Shown piece by piece: positions 26,620 through 34,799 of a DNA stretch of 64,000 bases. Below the pieces are notes generated by a model. It searched no databases. It was given only the letters and a program-made list of their open reading frames with translations, and was not told the DNA's origin. Positions within the stretch are counted from its first letter, which is position 1; each line of letters begins with the position of its first letter. The stretch covers positions 1 to 64,000 of the forward strand of contig CBDFFO010000007.1 in NCBI GenBank assembly GCA_965246805.1. The letters run 5' to 3'. The position numbers and the translations under genes were made by a program. The stretch is from Schlegelella_A sp965246805 (GTDB lineage: Bacteria; Pseudomonadota; Gammaproteobacteria; Burkholderiales; Burkholderiaceae_C).

Positions 26620-27035
26620 CAGCTGGTGATATCGGCGTCTTCGCCGTCACCACCGGGCAAGCCGTCCTTGCCGAACGACTGCAGGTCGAAGTCGCCATGC
26701 TCGCCGGGTGACTTGAAAGCGTAATCGCGGCCCCACGGGTCTTTCGGCACGCCTTTGCTGAGGTAGGGCCCAGACCATTTGGTCTCGTCGGGCGGGCGCA
26801 CGTTCAGCGCCGCCAGCCCTTGCTCGGTGGACGGGTACTTGCCGGTATCGATGCGATAGGTGTCGAGCGCTTTCTTGAGCGCGTCGAGCTGGGCCTTCGC
26901 CACCTTGACCTCCGACTTGCCGATCTGCGCGAACAGGCGTGGGCCGACGAAACCGGCCAGCAGGCCGATGATCACCATCACCACCAGCAGTTCGAGAAGC
27001 GTGAAGCCGCGGCGACGGGGCGATGTCAGGGGCAT
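26616..27035 (-). CDS. gspG: Major pseudopilin GspG
   Basis: A 139-residue major pseudopilin. A 10-residue leader (MPLTSPRRRG) is followed by FTLLELLVVMVIIGLLAGFV. The globular part is strongly GspG-like: LDTYRIDTGKYPSTEQGLAA, LSKGVPKDPWGRDYAFKSPG and an acidic Gly-rich loop (GKDGLPGGDGEDADI) at the place of the calcium site. This is the best evidence that the operon is type II secretion-like rather than a type IVa pilus. Its start overlaps the end of the glycosyltransferase gene by 10 bases, tying the secretion genes to the sugar genes ahead of them. Confidence 0.95.
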   Translation of the reverse strand: MPLTSPRRRGFTLLELLVVMVIIGLLAGFVGPRLFAQIGKSEVKVAKAQLDALKKALDTYRIDTGKYPSTEQGLAALNVRPPDETKWSGPYLSKGVPKDPWGRDYAFKSPGEHGDFDLQSFGKDGLPGGDGEDADITSW

Positions 27036-28009
27036 GTCTGCAAACGCCCCGTCAAGGCGGCGCCGAAAAGGCTGCGCGCCGCGCGCAGGTAAGCGCGCGG
27101 CCGGCTGCCGCCCGACTCGGGCACGCGTGCGCGCGGCTTCGAGAGAGCCCGCAGCGCGAACACGGCCGCTCGCAGGGCGAAGATCAATGCGAGCAGCGAG
27201 CACAGTCCGCGCGCCGCCCAGCGCCCGCTCGTCTTGGCGGTGTAGATCTGATAGGCACGCGCCGTGCGCAGCAGCGCGGTGGCGCCGATCCATGACTTGC
27301 CGCCACCTTCATGATGAGTAACGAGCGAAGCGGGTGTGTAGGCGATCTGCAGGCCGAGCCGGCGCGCGCGCTGGCAGTAATCGACATCCTCGCAATACAT
27401 GAAGAAAGCGGGATCGAGGCCGCCAAGGCATTGCCACACGTCGACGCGGGTTGCAAGGCAGGCCCCCGACACCCACGCCAGCCCCGCGTGTTCGGTCACG
27501 TACTCGGCCGCACCGGTCTCGTACTTGCGAAAAACCGCCGGCGCGCCGGCGCGCTTCTCGAGGCCGAGCCACGACAACGCGATGCGAAGGAGGTGGTGCT
27601 CGAGACCGATCGAATGCTGCAGGCGGCCATCGCTGTAGCGAAGCTGGCAACCGGCCGCGCCGACTTCGGGGCGCAGCGCCATGTCGATCAACGCGTCAAG
27701 CGGGCGCATCACCTCGGTATCGGCGTTGAGCAGGAGCAGTACCTCGCCGCGCGCGTGACGCGCGCCGACGTTGTTGCCACCCGTGAAGCCGGTGTTGGCG
27801 CGAAGCGCGACAAGGCGAATGTCGGCGCGGTTGCCCAGCCACTCGACACTGCCGTCGATCGACGCGTTGTCGACCACCACCGTCTCGTGGCTGTAGCGCT
27901 CGAAGGCGCCTTCGAGCGAGGTCAGCAGCGGCTCCAGGAATTTCTTGCCGTTGTAGTTGACGACGATGACCGATACCGTGGGCGCATCGGAAGCGCAGGT
28001 GATGCTCAT
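27026..28009 (-). CDS. GT2-family glycosyltransferase (rhamnosyltransferase-like)
   Basis: A 327-residue family 2 transferase. The GT-A fold starts with VSVIVVNYNGKKFLEPLL; sugar-nucleotide contacts are at VVDNASIDGS and ANTGFTGGNNVG; the metal-binding DxD-type element appears as LLNADTEV; and GLDPAFFMYCEDVDYCQR is the acceptor-side motif of dTDP-rhamnosyl-type enzymes. A hydrophobic helix near the C-terminus (CSLLALIFALRAAVFALRAL) suggests membrane association. It overlaps the upstream methyltransferase gene by ATGA and the downstream gspG gene by 10 bases, so it is in the secretion operon although its chemistry belongs with the exopolysaccharide genes. Confidence 0.85.
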   Translation of the reverse strand: MSITCASDAPTVSVIVVNYNGKKFLEPLLTSLEGAFERYSHETVVVDNASIDGSVEWLGNRADIRLVALRANTGFTGGNNVGARHARGEVLLLLNADTEVMRPLDALIDMALRPEVGAAGCQLRYSDGRLQHSIGLEHHLLRIALSWLGLEKRAGAPAVFRKYETGAAEYVTEHAGLAWVSGACLATRVDVWQCLGGLDPAFFMYCEDVDYCQRARRLGLQIAYTPASLVTHHEGGGKSWIGATALLRTARAYQIYTAKTSGRWAARGLCSLLALIFALRAAVFALRALSKPRARVPESGGSRPRAYLRAARSLFGAALTGRLQTCP

Positions 28010-28677
28010 CGCGCCGGCCCAGGGCGGCTTTGAGCCGCCAGCAGGAACTGCACCGAGAACAGGTCTTTCAGCACGCCGGCCGACGCGAGGTTGGCGAACC
28101 AGCTCGGCGAGCCCGCCGGTGGCCGGCTGCCGCGGCACTCGAGTTCGACCAGGCCTGGCGCATCGAGCAAGCCGCGCGCACCTTCGCGGGTGAAAAAGCG
28201 CAGGTGGGTTCGGTCCAACACGCCGGCAGACTCGTAGCGCCAGCGACCCATGAAGAGCAGCGCCAACGAGACCTTGTAGTGGCGAACGTTGGGCACGCTT
28301 ACGACGATCGTGGCGCCGGGCGCGAGCAGCGGCCCGAGCCGGCGCACGAACCGCCACGGGTCGACCAGGTGCTCCAGCACGTCGAGACACAGCACGAGGT
28401 CGAAGGGGCCACGCGCAGCGATGTGCTCGAGTGCGGCGTCGGCGTCGCCGCACTCGATGTGGTCGGCGTGCCGGCGCGCGTCGGCCGCCGCCGCGGCATC
28501 GATCTCGATGCCGACGATCCCGCCGCAGACCCGGTTCGCGCGCAGCCACGCCAAGGTTTGCCCGCGGCCGCAACCCACTTCCAGCACGCGCCCGACCATC
28601 GCCGGCACCAACGCGTCGATCTCGGTGCGCGCATGCGAGTAGTAGTCGGCCGGTTGGGCGGAAAGGTTCTGATTCAT
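28006..28677 (-). CDS. SAM-dependent methyltransferase, class I
   Basis: A 223-residue methyltransferase. The SAM-binding motif I is VLEVGCGRGQTL, the acidic end of strand 2 is VGIEID, and motif II is FDLVLCLDVLEHLVDPW followed by GATIVVSVPNVRHY, the pattern of Methyltransf_11/23-type enzymes that often sit in polysaccharide loci. It is the first gene of the minus-strand operon that continues into the GT2 and the gsp genes. The start at 28677 has no strong ribosome site. The acceptor may be a sugar or lipid-linked glycan, but this cannot be told from the sequence. Confidence 0.8.
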   Translation of the reverse strand: MNQNLSAQPADYYSHARTEIDALVPAMVGRVLEVGCGRGQTLAWLRANRVCGGIVGIEIDAAAAADARRHADHIECGDADAALEHIAARGPFDLVLCLDVLEHLVDPWRFVRRLGPLLAPGATIVVSVPNVRHYKVSLALLFMGRWRYESAGVLDRTHLRFFTREGARGLLDAPGLVELECRGSRPPAGSPSWFANLASAGVLKDLFSVQFLLAAQSRPGPAR

Positions 28678-28836
28678 GGCGCTGCGAACAGACCATTCTC
28701 GGGACGCGCTTTGACACGGGCGTGACGAAATGCCGCTCGACCGAAACGGTGCGTCTGCGTCGCTTCTGTCCGCACCAGGGCCAAAGCGACGGTGCTTCAA
28801 ACCATATGCGCCGTCTCTCCAGGGTTTGCGGGGTCG

Positions 28837-28848
28837 TAGTCCATTCGG
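28837..28848 (+). promoter_or_regulatory. Candidate shared regulatory motif, copy 3 (TAGTCCATTCGG)
   Basis: TAGTCCATTCGG differs at one base from the exact pair at 16206 and 43965. It lies in the 259-base divergent region between the secretion operon (start 28677, minus) and epsD (28937, plus), 88 bases before epsD. A TTGACG hexamer lies at 28878-28883, but a matching -10 box is not convincing. Regulatory role inferred. Confidence 0.45.
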
Positions 28849-28936
28849 CCTATATCAACCAGCGACGCCAGCCCGCCTTGACGCCAATCTGTCATTCCTT
28901 CTTCTTAGACTGGAGGTGTCCAAGGAGCTGATTTCC

Positions 28937-29908
28937 ATGAAAGATTTCTCGATCGCGCGACTCTCTTCAGCGCGGCTTTGCGCCATTGCGCTGTCGGTGG
29001 CCGTCGCGGGCTGTGGCAAAGCGCCCGCGAGCAGCACGCAAGTCGCCGCCCGGGTCAACCAGGACGAGATCTCGGTGCACCAGATCAACGACGTGCTGCA
29101 GCGGCAGCAGAACCTGAAGCCGGAGCAAGCCGAAGCCGCGAGCAAACAAATCCTCGAGCGCCTGATCGATCAGGAAATCGCGGTTCAAAAGGCCGAGGAA
29201 TTGAAGCTCGACCGCGAACCCGGGGTGATGCAGGCGATCCAGGCCGCCCGCAACGAGGTCATGGCTCGCGCGTACGTCGAACGACTGGCCAGCGGAGCGC
29301 CGAAGCCGTCGCCTGTCGACGTGCAGAACTACTACGACAGCAGGCCGGCGCTCTTCAAGGATCGCAAGGTCTATTCGTTGCAGGAGATCCAGGTCTCCGG
29401 GGGACCGGAGCAGATGGCATCGCTTCGCACCAAGGTGCAAGGCGCGACCTCGATCAAGGAAGTCGCGGACTTCATCAACGTGGGCGGCCTGAAGGCACGC
29501 GCCTCGCAGAGCACAGCTGCGCCCGAGGACATGCCGCCGGCACTGGTCGACCAGTTCGCGACGATGAAGCAGGGGCAGGCCATCTTCATGCCGGCCCAGG
29601 GTGGTGCCCGCATCGTGGTGGTCGCGGCCACGCAGGCCGCGCCACTCTCGTTCGAGCAGGCCCGGCCGGCCGTCGAACAGGTGCTGACGAACGAGAAGAA
29701 GCGCGCCTCGGTGGAGACCGAAATGAAGGCGCTGCGCAACTCGAGCAAGGTCGAATACGTGGGCAAGTTCGCCCCGGCCGCGTCGAGCGCGAGCATCGGC
29801 GGCGCTCCCCCGGCGCCGCTCGCCACGACCCCTGTGATGCCAGCAGCCTCCGGTGTTGAAGGGCTCGACGCGGGCACCGTTCGAAACGGCCTCTCCGGAT
29901 TGAAATGA
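28937..29908 (+). CDS. epsD: EpsD-family peptidyl-prolyl isomerase lipoprotein
   Basis: A 323-residue periplasmic lipoprotein of the EpsD family found with XrtB-type exosortase loci. The signal peptide ends in the lipobox VAVAGC. A SurA-like N-terminal helical part follows (ARVNQDEISVHQINDVLQRQ, ERLIDQEIAVQKAEELKLDR), then a parvulin-like region (YYDSRPALFKDRKVYSLQEI, QGQAIFMPAQGGARIVVV). It is presumed to fold or guide outer-membrane components of the export apparatus. AAGGAG nine bases before the ATG at 28937 fixes the start. It is the first gene of the long plus-strand eps operon, and its stop overlaps the epsE start (ATGA). Confidence 0.85.
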   Translation: MKDFSIARLSSARLCAIALSVAVAGCGKAPASSTQVAARVNQDEISVHQINDVLQRQQNLKPEQAEAASKQILERLIDQEIAVQKAEELKLDREPGVMQAIQAARNEVMARAYVERLASGAPKPSPVDVQNYYDSRPALFKDRKVYSLQEIQVSGGPEQMASLRTKVQGATSIKEVADFINVGGLKARASQSTAAPEDMPPALVDQFATMKQGQAIFMPAQGGARIVVVAATQAAPLSFEQARPAVEQVLTNEKKRASVETEMKALRNSSKVEYVGKFAPAASSASIGGAPPAPLATTPVMPAASGVEGLDAGTVRNGLSGLK

Positions 29909-30738
29909 TGTGGCGGCGAGGGCGAAAGATTTTGCGTTGCGTCGCCACGCGGCTGCTGGCGGTGGGCGCGTCCGTGCTCATGTTTGCCGCGCCAGCGCTG
30001 GCTGCCGACGCGCCGCGCGACTACGTTCTCGGCGAGGGCGATGCGGTGCGCATCGTGGTGTTTCAAAGCCCCGACCTGACGCTCGACACCCGCGTCTCCG
30101 AGTCCGGGATGGTGACCTACCCCCTGCTCGGTCAGATCAAGATCGGAGGCCTGTCCGTCAGCCAGGCCGAACAGAAGATTTCCGACGGCCTGCGCAACGG
30201 CAACTTCCTGAAGCAACCGCAAGTGACCTTGCTGGTGGTTCAGATCCGAGGCAACCAGGCGGCGGCCCTGGGTCTCTTCAACAAACCGGGCCGCTATCCG
30301 ATCGAGGTGACGGGGATGAAGGTCTCCGACCTGGTGGCCCAGGCCGGCGGCATTGCCGTCGGCGGCAGTGACGTGGTCACGCTCACCCACACGCTGGACG
30401 GCAAGCTCTCGCAGACCGAGATCGATCTGCCCGCGCTCCTCACGAAAGGCCGAGGCGAAGACCCGCTGGTTCGCAATGGCGACGTGATCTACGTCGACCG
30501 CATGCCGACCGTCTATATCTACGGCGAGGTGCAGCGGCCAGGGCCGATCCGCCTCGAACGCGGCATGAACGTGCAGCAAGCGCTTGCCGCCGGCGGCGGC
30601 CTCACGTCGCACGGCACCGAGCGCGGCATGCGGCTGCATCGCCGCGCCGACGACGGAAAAACCGAAAAACTCTCACCGACGATGGACGACCGCCTGCAGG
30701 ACGGCGACGTGGTCTACGTGCGCGAGAGCCTCTTCTGA
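29905..30738 (+). CDS. epsE: Polysaccharide export protein EpsE (Wza-like)
   Basis: Outer-membrane polysaccharide export protein of 277 residues. After a signal peptide (LLAVGASVLMFAAPALAADA) comes the export domain beginning DYVLGEGDAVRIVVFQSPDL and VSESGMVTYPLLGQIKIGGL, followed by two SLBB domains (GRYPIEVTGMKVSDLVAQAG; GPIRLERGMNVQQALAAGGG). Unlike Wza it shows no lipobox Cys, but the overall plan is that of the D1-D3 ring proteins. It partners with EpsF and EpsG in a Wzy-dependent export complex. Two ATG codons in tandem at 29905 and 29908 could each start translation; the first overlaps the epsD stop. Confidence 0.9.
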   Translation: MMWRRGRKILRCVATRLLAVGASVLMFAAPALAADAPRDYVLGEGDAVRIVVFQSPDLTLDTRVSESGMVTYPLLGQIKIGGLSVSQAEQKISDGLRNGNFLKQPQVTLLVVQIRGNQAAALGLFNKPGRYPIEVTGMKVSDLVAQAGGIAVGGSDVVTLTHTLDGKLSQTEIDLPALLTKGRGEDPLVRNGDVIYVDRMPTVYIYGEVQRPGPIRLERGMNVQQALAAGGGLTSHGTERGMRLHRRADDGKTEKLSPTMDDRLQDGDVVYVRESLF

Positions 30739-30776
30739 CGGGCAAACCGTCGTTCCCGAATCCGAGGCGAAAAGTC

Positions 30777-32216
30777 ATGACCGTGCGTCAGTTCATCAGC
30801 ATCCTGCTCGCGCGTTGGCGAATTGCCGCGGCGGTCTTCCTCGTCTGCGTCGCCGTGTCGGTCGCTATCGCGTTCTTGATGCCGCGGAAGTACACGTCGA
30901 CCGCGTCCGTCGTGATCGACGTCAAGTCGCCCGACCCGATTGCTGGCGTCGTGTTCCCGGCGCTCATGCAGCCGAGCTACATGGCGACGCAGGTCGACAT
31001 CATGGAAAGCGACCGCGTCGCGGTGCGCGTGGTGCAGGCACTGAACATGAGCGAGAACGCAGACATGCGAGCGCAGTGGCAGGCCGTGACAGACGGCGCC
31101 GGCAACTTCGAGGTCTGGCTTGCCAACCTCCTGCAGAAGAGCCTCGACGTGAAGCCTTCACGCGAGTCAAACATCCTCCACGTGAGCTTCAAATCGGTCG
31201 ACGCGCGCTTTTCAGCCGCGGTGGCGAACGCGTTCGCGAAAAGCTTCATCGATACCACGGCGGAGTTGCGAGTCGATCCCGCCCGCCGCTACACCGCCTT
31301 CTTCGACGAGCGCGCCAAGCAGTTGCTCGCAGATGTCGAGAAGGCCCAAGGCCGCCTGTCGACGTTCCAGCAGGCCAACGGCATTCTCGGCAACGAAGAG
31401 CGCTTGGACATCGAGACCGGGCGCTTGTCGGAACTCTCGTCGCAACTGGTTGGCCTGCAATCCGTCCACGCGGAAAGCCAGGGCCGGCAGGTCGCCGCAC
31501 GTGCGACGCCGGATCAATTGCAGGATGTGATCGTCAACCCCGTGATCGCCAACCTGCGCAGCGAAACCTTGCGTCAGCAGGCCAAGCTGGAGGAGACCAG
31601 CACCCGCTACGGCGACAGCTACCCGCAGGTCATCGAACTGAAAGCGAACATCGCTGAACTGGCGGCCAAGATGAAGCAAGAAACCGATCGCCTTTCGCGC
31701 AGCGTGGGCGTGACCAACAGCATCAACGGAGCGCGCGAGTCGCAGACCCGCGTGGCGCTCGACGCGCAACGTGCCAAGGTGCTGAAGACCAAGGCGCAAC
31801 GCGACGCCATGGCGGTGCTGCAGCGCGAGGTCGAATTGGCGCAGCGCGCCTACGACGCGGTGATGACGCGTCTCAACATGACCAGCCTCGAAAGCCAGAA
31901 CACTCTCACCAATGCGGCCGTGCTCGTTCCGGCCACCGAGGCTGGGAAACCTTCTTCACCACAGCGGCTGCTGATCACGTTGCTCGGCGCGCTGGTCGGC
32001 GTGTGTGCGGCGATCGCAATCGCGCTGTTGCGCGAAGCGACCGATCGGCGGGTCCGCACCCTCGAGGACGTGAGCCGCGAAATCGGACTGCCGGTGCTCG
32101 GCCGAATGCTCGGTCGCGACGAGCGCCGGCTTTTCGGGCGGCGCCGGCCCCATCCGATCCCGATTCGACTGGTCGGGATGCCGGCGCACGCGACACGGGT
32201 CGCACCCGCCGCCTGA
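30777..32216 (+). CDS. epsF: Chain-length determinant protein EpsF (Wzz-like co-polymerase)
   Basis: Inner-membrane polysaccharide co-polymerase of 479 residues. The N-terminal Wzz part holds the first membrane helix (IAAAVFLVCVAVSVAIAFLM) and YTSTASVVIDVKSPDPIAG. A long coiled-coil periplasmic region follows (about residues 180-390, e.g. LLADVEKAQGRLSTFQQANG and RVALDAQRAKVLKTKAQRDA). The second helix LLITLLGALVGVCAAIAIAL precedes a short cytoplasmic tail (DRRVRTLEDVSREIGLPVLG), the usual contact for the kinase partner, encoded next as epsG. It sets chain length and couples polymerisation to export. It begins 38 bases after epsE. Confidence 0.9.
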   Translation: MTVRQFISILLARWRIAAAVFLVCVAVSVAIAFLMPRKYTSTASVVIDVKSPDPIAGVVFPALMQPSYMATQVDIMESDRVAVRVVQALNMSENADMRAQWQAVTDGAGNFEVWLANLLQKSLDVKPSRESNILHVSFKSVDARFSAAVANAFAKSFIDTTAELRVDPARRYTAFFDERAKQLLADVEKAQGRLSTFQQANGILGNEERLDIETGRLSELSSQLVGLQSVHAESQGRQVAARATPDQLQDVIVNPVIANLRSETLRQQAKLEETSTRYGDSYPQVIELKANIAELAAKMKQETDRLSRSVGVTNSINGARESQTRVALDAQRAKVLKTKAQRDAMAVLQREVELAQRAYDAVMTRLNMTSLESQNTLTNAAVLVPATEAGKPSSPQRLLITLLGALVGVCAAIAIALLREATDRRVRTLEDVSREIGLPVLGRMLGRDERRLFGRRRPHPIPIRLVGMPAHATRVAPAA

Positions 32217-32231
32217 ACCGATGCCCGCCCC

Positions 32232-33212
32232 ATGAATCGCGACATCCCCGCCCATATCCCGATCGACGTGCCGCCTCGAGCGTCCGCCGACCATCGCGCC
32301 GGCCAAGCCGCACAGGTAGGCGGGCCATCGACGGGGCCTGACGGACGCACACGTGCCGGTGCCACGCCCGATGTCGGTCCCACCACCGTCATCGGCGAAA
32401 TCATTGCGCAAAGCCGTGATCTGAAGCCGGCCGACGTGCAGTCGATCCTGGAACATCAGCGCAACCACTCGATGCGCTTCGGCGAGGCTGCGGTCGCGCT
32501 CGGCCTCGCATCTGAAGACGACGTCGTGTCCGCCCTGTCGCAGCAGTATCAGTACCCCTACTCACGCGAAGGGGCCATCGGCGCCAGCGATGAGCTGGTG
32601 GTCGCCAGCAAGCCGTTCTCGCCGCAGGCCGAGGCGTTTCGCGGCATTCGCGCGCAGCTCATCATGAGGGTCTACGACGACCAGCCGGAGCGCCGCGCGA
32701 TCGCAGTGATGAGCCCCGACAGCGGCGACGGCAAGAGCTACTTCGCCGCCAACATCGCTGCGGCCTTCAGCCAGCTTGGCGGTCGCACGTTGCTCATCGA
32801 CGCCAACATGCGCAGTCCGCGTCTGCACAGCGTATTCGGCATCGACAACAGCGCCGGGCTTTCGACGATCCTGTCCGGCCGCACTGAAGCGCAGGCCATT
32901 CACGCCGTGCCTTATTTGCCGAGCCTGTTCGTGTTGCCGGTCGGCGCTATTCCGCCGAATCCGATGGAGCTGGTGGAGCGGCCGCGTATGCGCCTGCTGC
33001 TCGCCGAGGTGCTCCAGAAGTTCGACCACGTGATCGTCGATACGCCGGCTTTCAGACACGGTATGGACGGCCCCGTCATCGCTGCGCGATGCGGCGCCGC
33101 GCTTATCGTGGCGCGCCAGCAAAAGAGCCATGTCGCCGCGATCCAGGACCTGATGGCAACCATGGCCGAGGGGCCGGCGCAGATCGCCGGCGTCATCCTC
33201 AATGAGTTCTGA
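32232..33212 (+). CDS. epsG: BY-kinase-like ATPase EpsG with MshEN/GspE-N-like domain
   Basis: Cytoplasmic kinase-like partner of EpsF, 326 residues. The first 55 residues are a Pro/Arg/Ala-rich tail. Residues of about 55-115 (IGEIIAQSRDLKPADVQSIL, RFGEAAVALGLASEDDVVSA, LSQQYQYPY) look like the N-domain of GspE/MshE ATPases. The C-terminal part is a BY-kinase fold: Walker A SPDSGDGKSYFAANIA, Walker A' TLLIDANMRSPR, and Walker B DHVIVDTPA. No cluster of Tyr follows at the C-terminus, which ends GVILNEF, so classic autophosphorylation control is doubtful. Overlaps xrtB by 11 bases. Confidence 0.85.
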   Translation: MNRDIPAHIPIDVPPRASADHRAGQAAQVGGPSTGPDGRTRAGATPDVGPTTVIGEIIAQSRDLKPADVQSILEHQRNHSMRFGEAAVALGLASEDDVVSALSQQYQYPYSREGAIGASDELVVASKPFSPQAEAFRGIRAQLIMRVYDDQPERRAIAVMSPDSGDGKSYFAANIAAAFSQLGGRTLLIDANMRSPRLHSVFGIDNSAGLSTILSGRTEAQAIHAVPYLPSLFVLPVGAIPPNPMELVERPRMRLLLAEVLQKFDHVIVDTPAFRHGMDGPVIAARCGAALIVARQQKSHVAAIQDLMATMAEGPAQIAGVILNEF

Positions 33213-34107
33213 CGCTCCCGCCTTGATGGCGGCAAGCCCCTCGGCGCGGCGCGCCGGAGCCGGCGTGATGGACGGCATCAGTCCCTCGTTGATCGTGCTG
33301 GCGGGCTTCGCGGCGATGGTGCTGCCCACGCTGTGGAGCCTGTCGACCACGTTCTGGGCTGGCGACACGCAGGGCCATGGGCCGGTGATCCTGGGGGCCT
33401 CCATCTGGTTGATGTGGACCCGCCGCTCGGCGTTCCTGGCGCTGCCGTACCGCCCGAAGATCGGAACGGGCGCCAGCATGCTCGCGCTGGCGCTCATGGC
33501 TTACATCATCGGGCGCTCGCAGGCGGTGGTGCAGCTCGAGGTCGGCTCGCTGATCGTCGCGGCCGCGGCAATTTGCCTGTTGCTGCGCGGCCCGGCGGCG
33601 CTGCGACTGGCGGCGTTTCCGCTGTTCTTCCTGATCTTCCTGATGCCGCTGCCAGGCGTCGTCGTGCAGACGTTGACGATCCCCTTGAAGACCGCGGTCT
33701 CGTATTGCGCCGAGGCGGTGATGCACGGATTCGATTACCCCGTCGCCCGGACCGGGGTGATCCTCGCCGTCGGGCAATACGAGTTGCTGGTGGCCGATGC
33801 CTGCGCCGGCCTAACGTCGATTTTCACGCTCGAGTCGCTCGGTCTCGTGTACCTCAATCTGAGAGGACACAGCTCGGTGCTTCGAAACGCGTTGCTCGCC
33901 GCGTTCATCATCCCGATTTCGTTTGTCGCCAATGTGGTGAGGGTGGTCGTGCTCTGCCTCGTCACGTTCCACTTCGGCGACGCGGCCGGGCAGGGCTTCG
34001 TCCACGGCTTCGCGGGCATCGTTCTGTTCGTGGTGGCTACCGTGCTGATGGTCGCCACCGACGGAGTCGTCGGGCGGCTGCTGAAGGCGCGAGGCGCAGT
34101 CTCGTGA
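33202..34107 (+). CDS. xrtB: Exosortase B (XrtB/EpsH)
   Basis: Polytopic inner-membrane transpeptidase that cleaves PEP-CTERM signals, 301 residues with about eight membrane helices. The three catalytic residues are present: Cys201 in VADACAGLTSIFTLESLG, Arg247 in FVANVVRVVVL and His268 in GQGFVHGFAG. The first conserved block FWAGDTQGHGPVIL is also typical of exosortases. Its substrates in the window are the PEP-CTERM proteins at 15121-15936, 46823-47422 and 49389-50006, and perhaps the variant at 9116-10225. The gene overlaps epsG by 11 bases and epsI by the GTGA stop-start. Confidence 0.95.
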   Translation: MSSDAPALMAASPSARRAGAGVMDGISPSLIVLAGFAAMVLPTLWSLSTTFWAGDTQGHGPVILGASIWLMWTRRSAFLALPYRPKIGTGASMLALALMAYIIGRSQAVVQLEVGSLIVAAAAICLLLRGPAALRLAAFPLFFLIFLMPLPGVVVQTLTIPLKTAVSYCAEAVMHGFDYPVARTGVILAVGQYELLVADACAGLTSIFTLESLGLVYLNLRGHSSVLRNALLAAFIIPISFVANVVRVVVLCLVTFHFGDAAGQGFVHGFAGIVLFVVATVLMVATDGVVGRLLKARGAVS

Positions 34108-34799
34108 AGCCTTCGGGTGGCGCCCTTTCGGTCGGCGCCGCGCTCGTACTCGCCGCGTCGATGGTCGGCGCGTTGCCGGCAGCAGAGTGGCTGCGGCCGA
34201 CTCAGCGCACCTCCGCCAGCAAGGGCTCGATCGACCTGGCCACGCAGATTCCCGACCGTTTCGGCGAATGGCGAGAAGACACCAGCATCGTGCCGCTGCT
34301 GCCCGACGCCGGCTTGCAAGCCACGCTGGACGCGACCTACTCGCAAGTGTTGGCCCGCACCTACGTCAATCCGCGTCGTCAGCACGTGATGCTCTCGATC
34401 GCTTACGGCAACGATCAGAACTCGGAAGCGACCGCCGTGCATCGGCCCGAGTTCTGCTATCGGACCCAGGGCTTCACCATTCGTGACGCCGGCTCCAACA
34501 CGCTGGCGTTGCCCGACTCGGCGTTGCGCGTTCAGCGCCTGGTCGGCACGCTTTCGACCCGCTTCGAGCCGATCACCTACTGGATCACGCTCGACGAAAC
34601 CGCCACGCTGCCGGGCTTCAGTCGCAAGCTCGAGCAAATGCGCTACGGCCTTCGCGGCTTGATTGCCGACGGCATGATCGTCCGCGTCTCGACGGTCGGG
34701 TTCTCGGAGCCGGCGGCGTTCGAGGTCCAGAACCGCTTCATCGCCGACCTCAACGCCGCCGTGCCAAGGGCCGTGCGCGCACGTTACTTCGGGTCGTGA
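34104..34799 (+). CDS. epsI: EpsI family exosortase-associated protein
   Basis: A 231-residue protein with one N-terminal membrane or signal segment (VGAALVLAASMVGALPAAEW) and an EpsI/DUF3485 domain: IPDRFGEWREDTSIVPLLPD, SIAYGNDQNSEATAVHRPEF and CYRTQGFTIRDAG. In many loci it is fused to or follows the exosortase, as here; its precise job in polysaccharide production or signal processing is not settled. It starts with GTG at 34104 overlapping the xrtB stop, and its own stop overlaps the next gene's GTG start. Confidence 0.9.
   Translation: MKPSGGALSVGAALVLAASMVGALPAAEWLRPTQRTSASKGSIDLATQIPDRFGEWREDTSIVPLLPDAGLQATLDATYSQVLARTYVNPRRQHVMLSIAYGNDQNSEATAVHRPEFCYRTQGFTIRDAGSNTLALPDSALRVQRLVGTLSTRFEPITYWITLDETATLPGFSRKLEQMRYGLRGLIADGMIVRVSTVGFSEPAAFEVQNRFIADLNAAVPRAVRARYFGS

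Noticed and set aside
28678..28936. Sigma-54 promoter upstream of epsD
   Set aside because: No TGGC-N8-TTGC-like pair with proper spacing was found in the interval, even though some PEP-CTERM loci use sigma-54.
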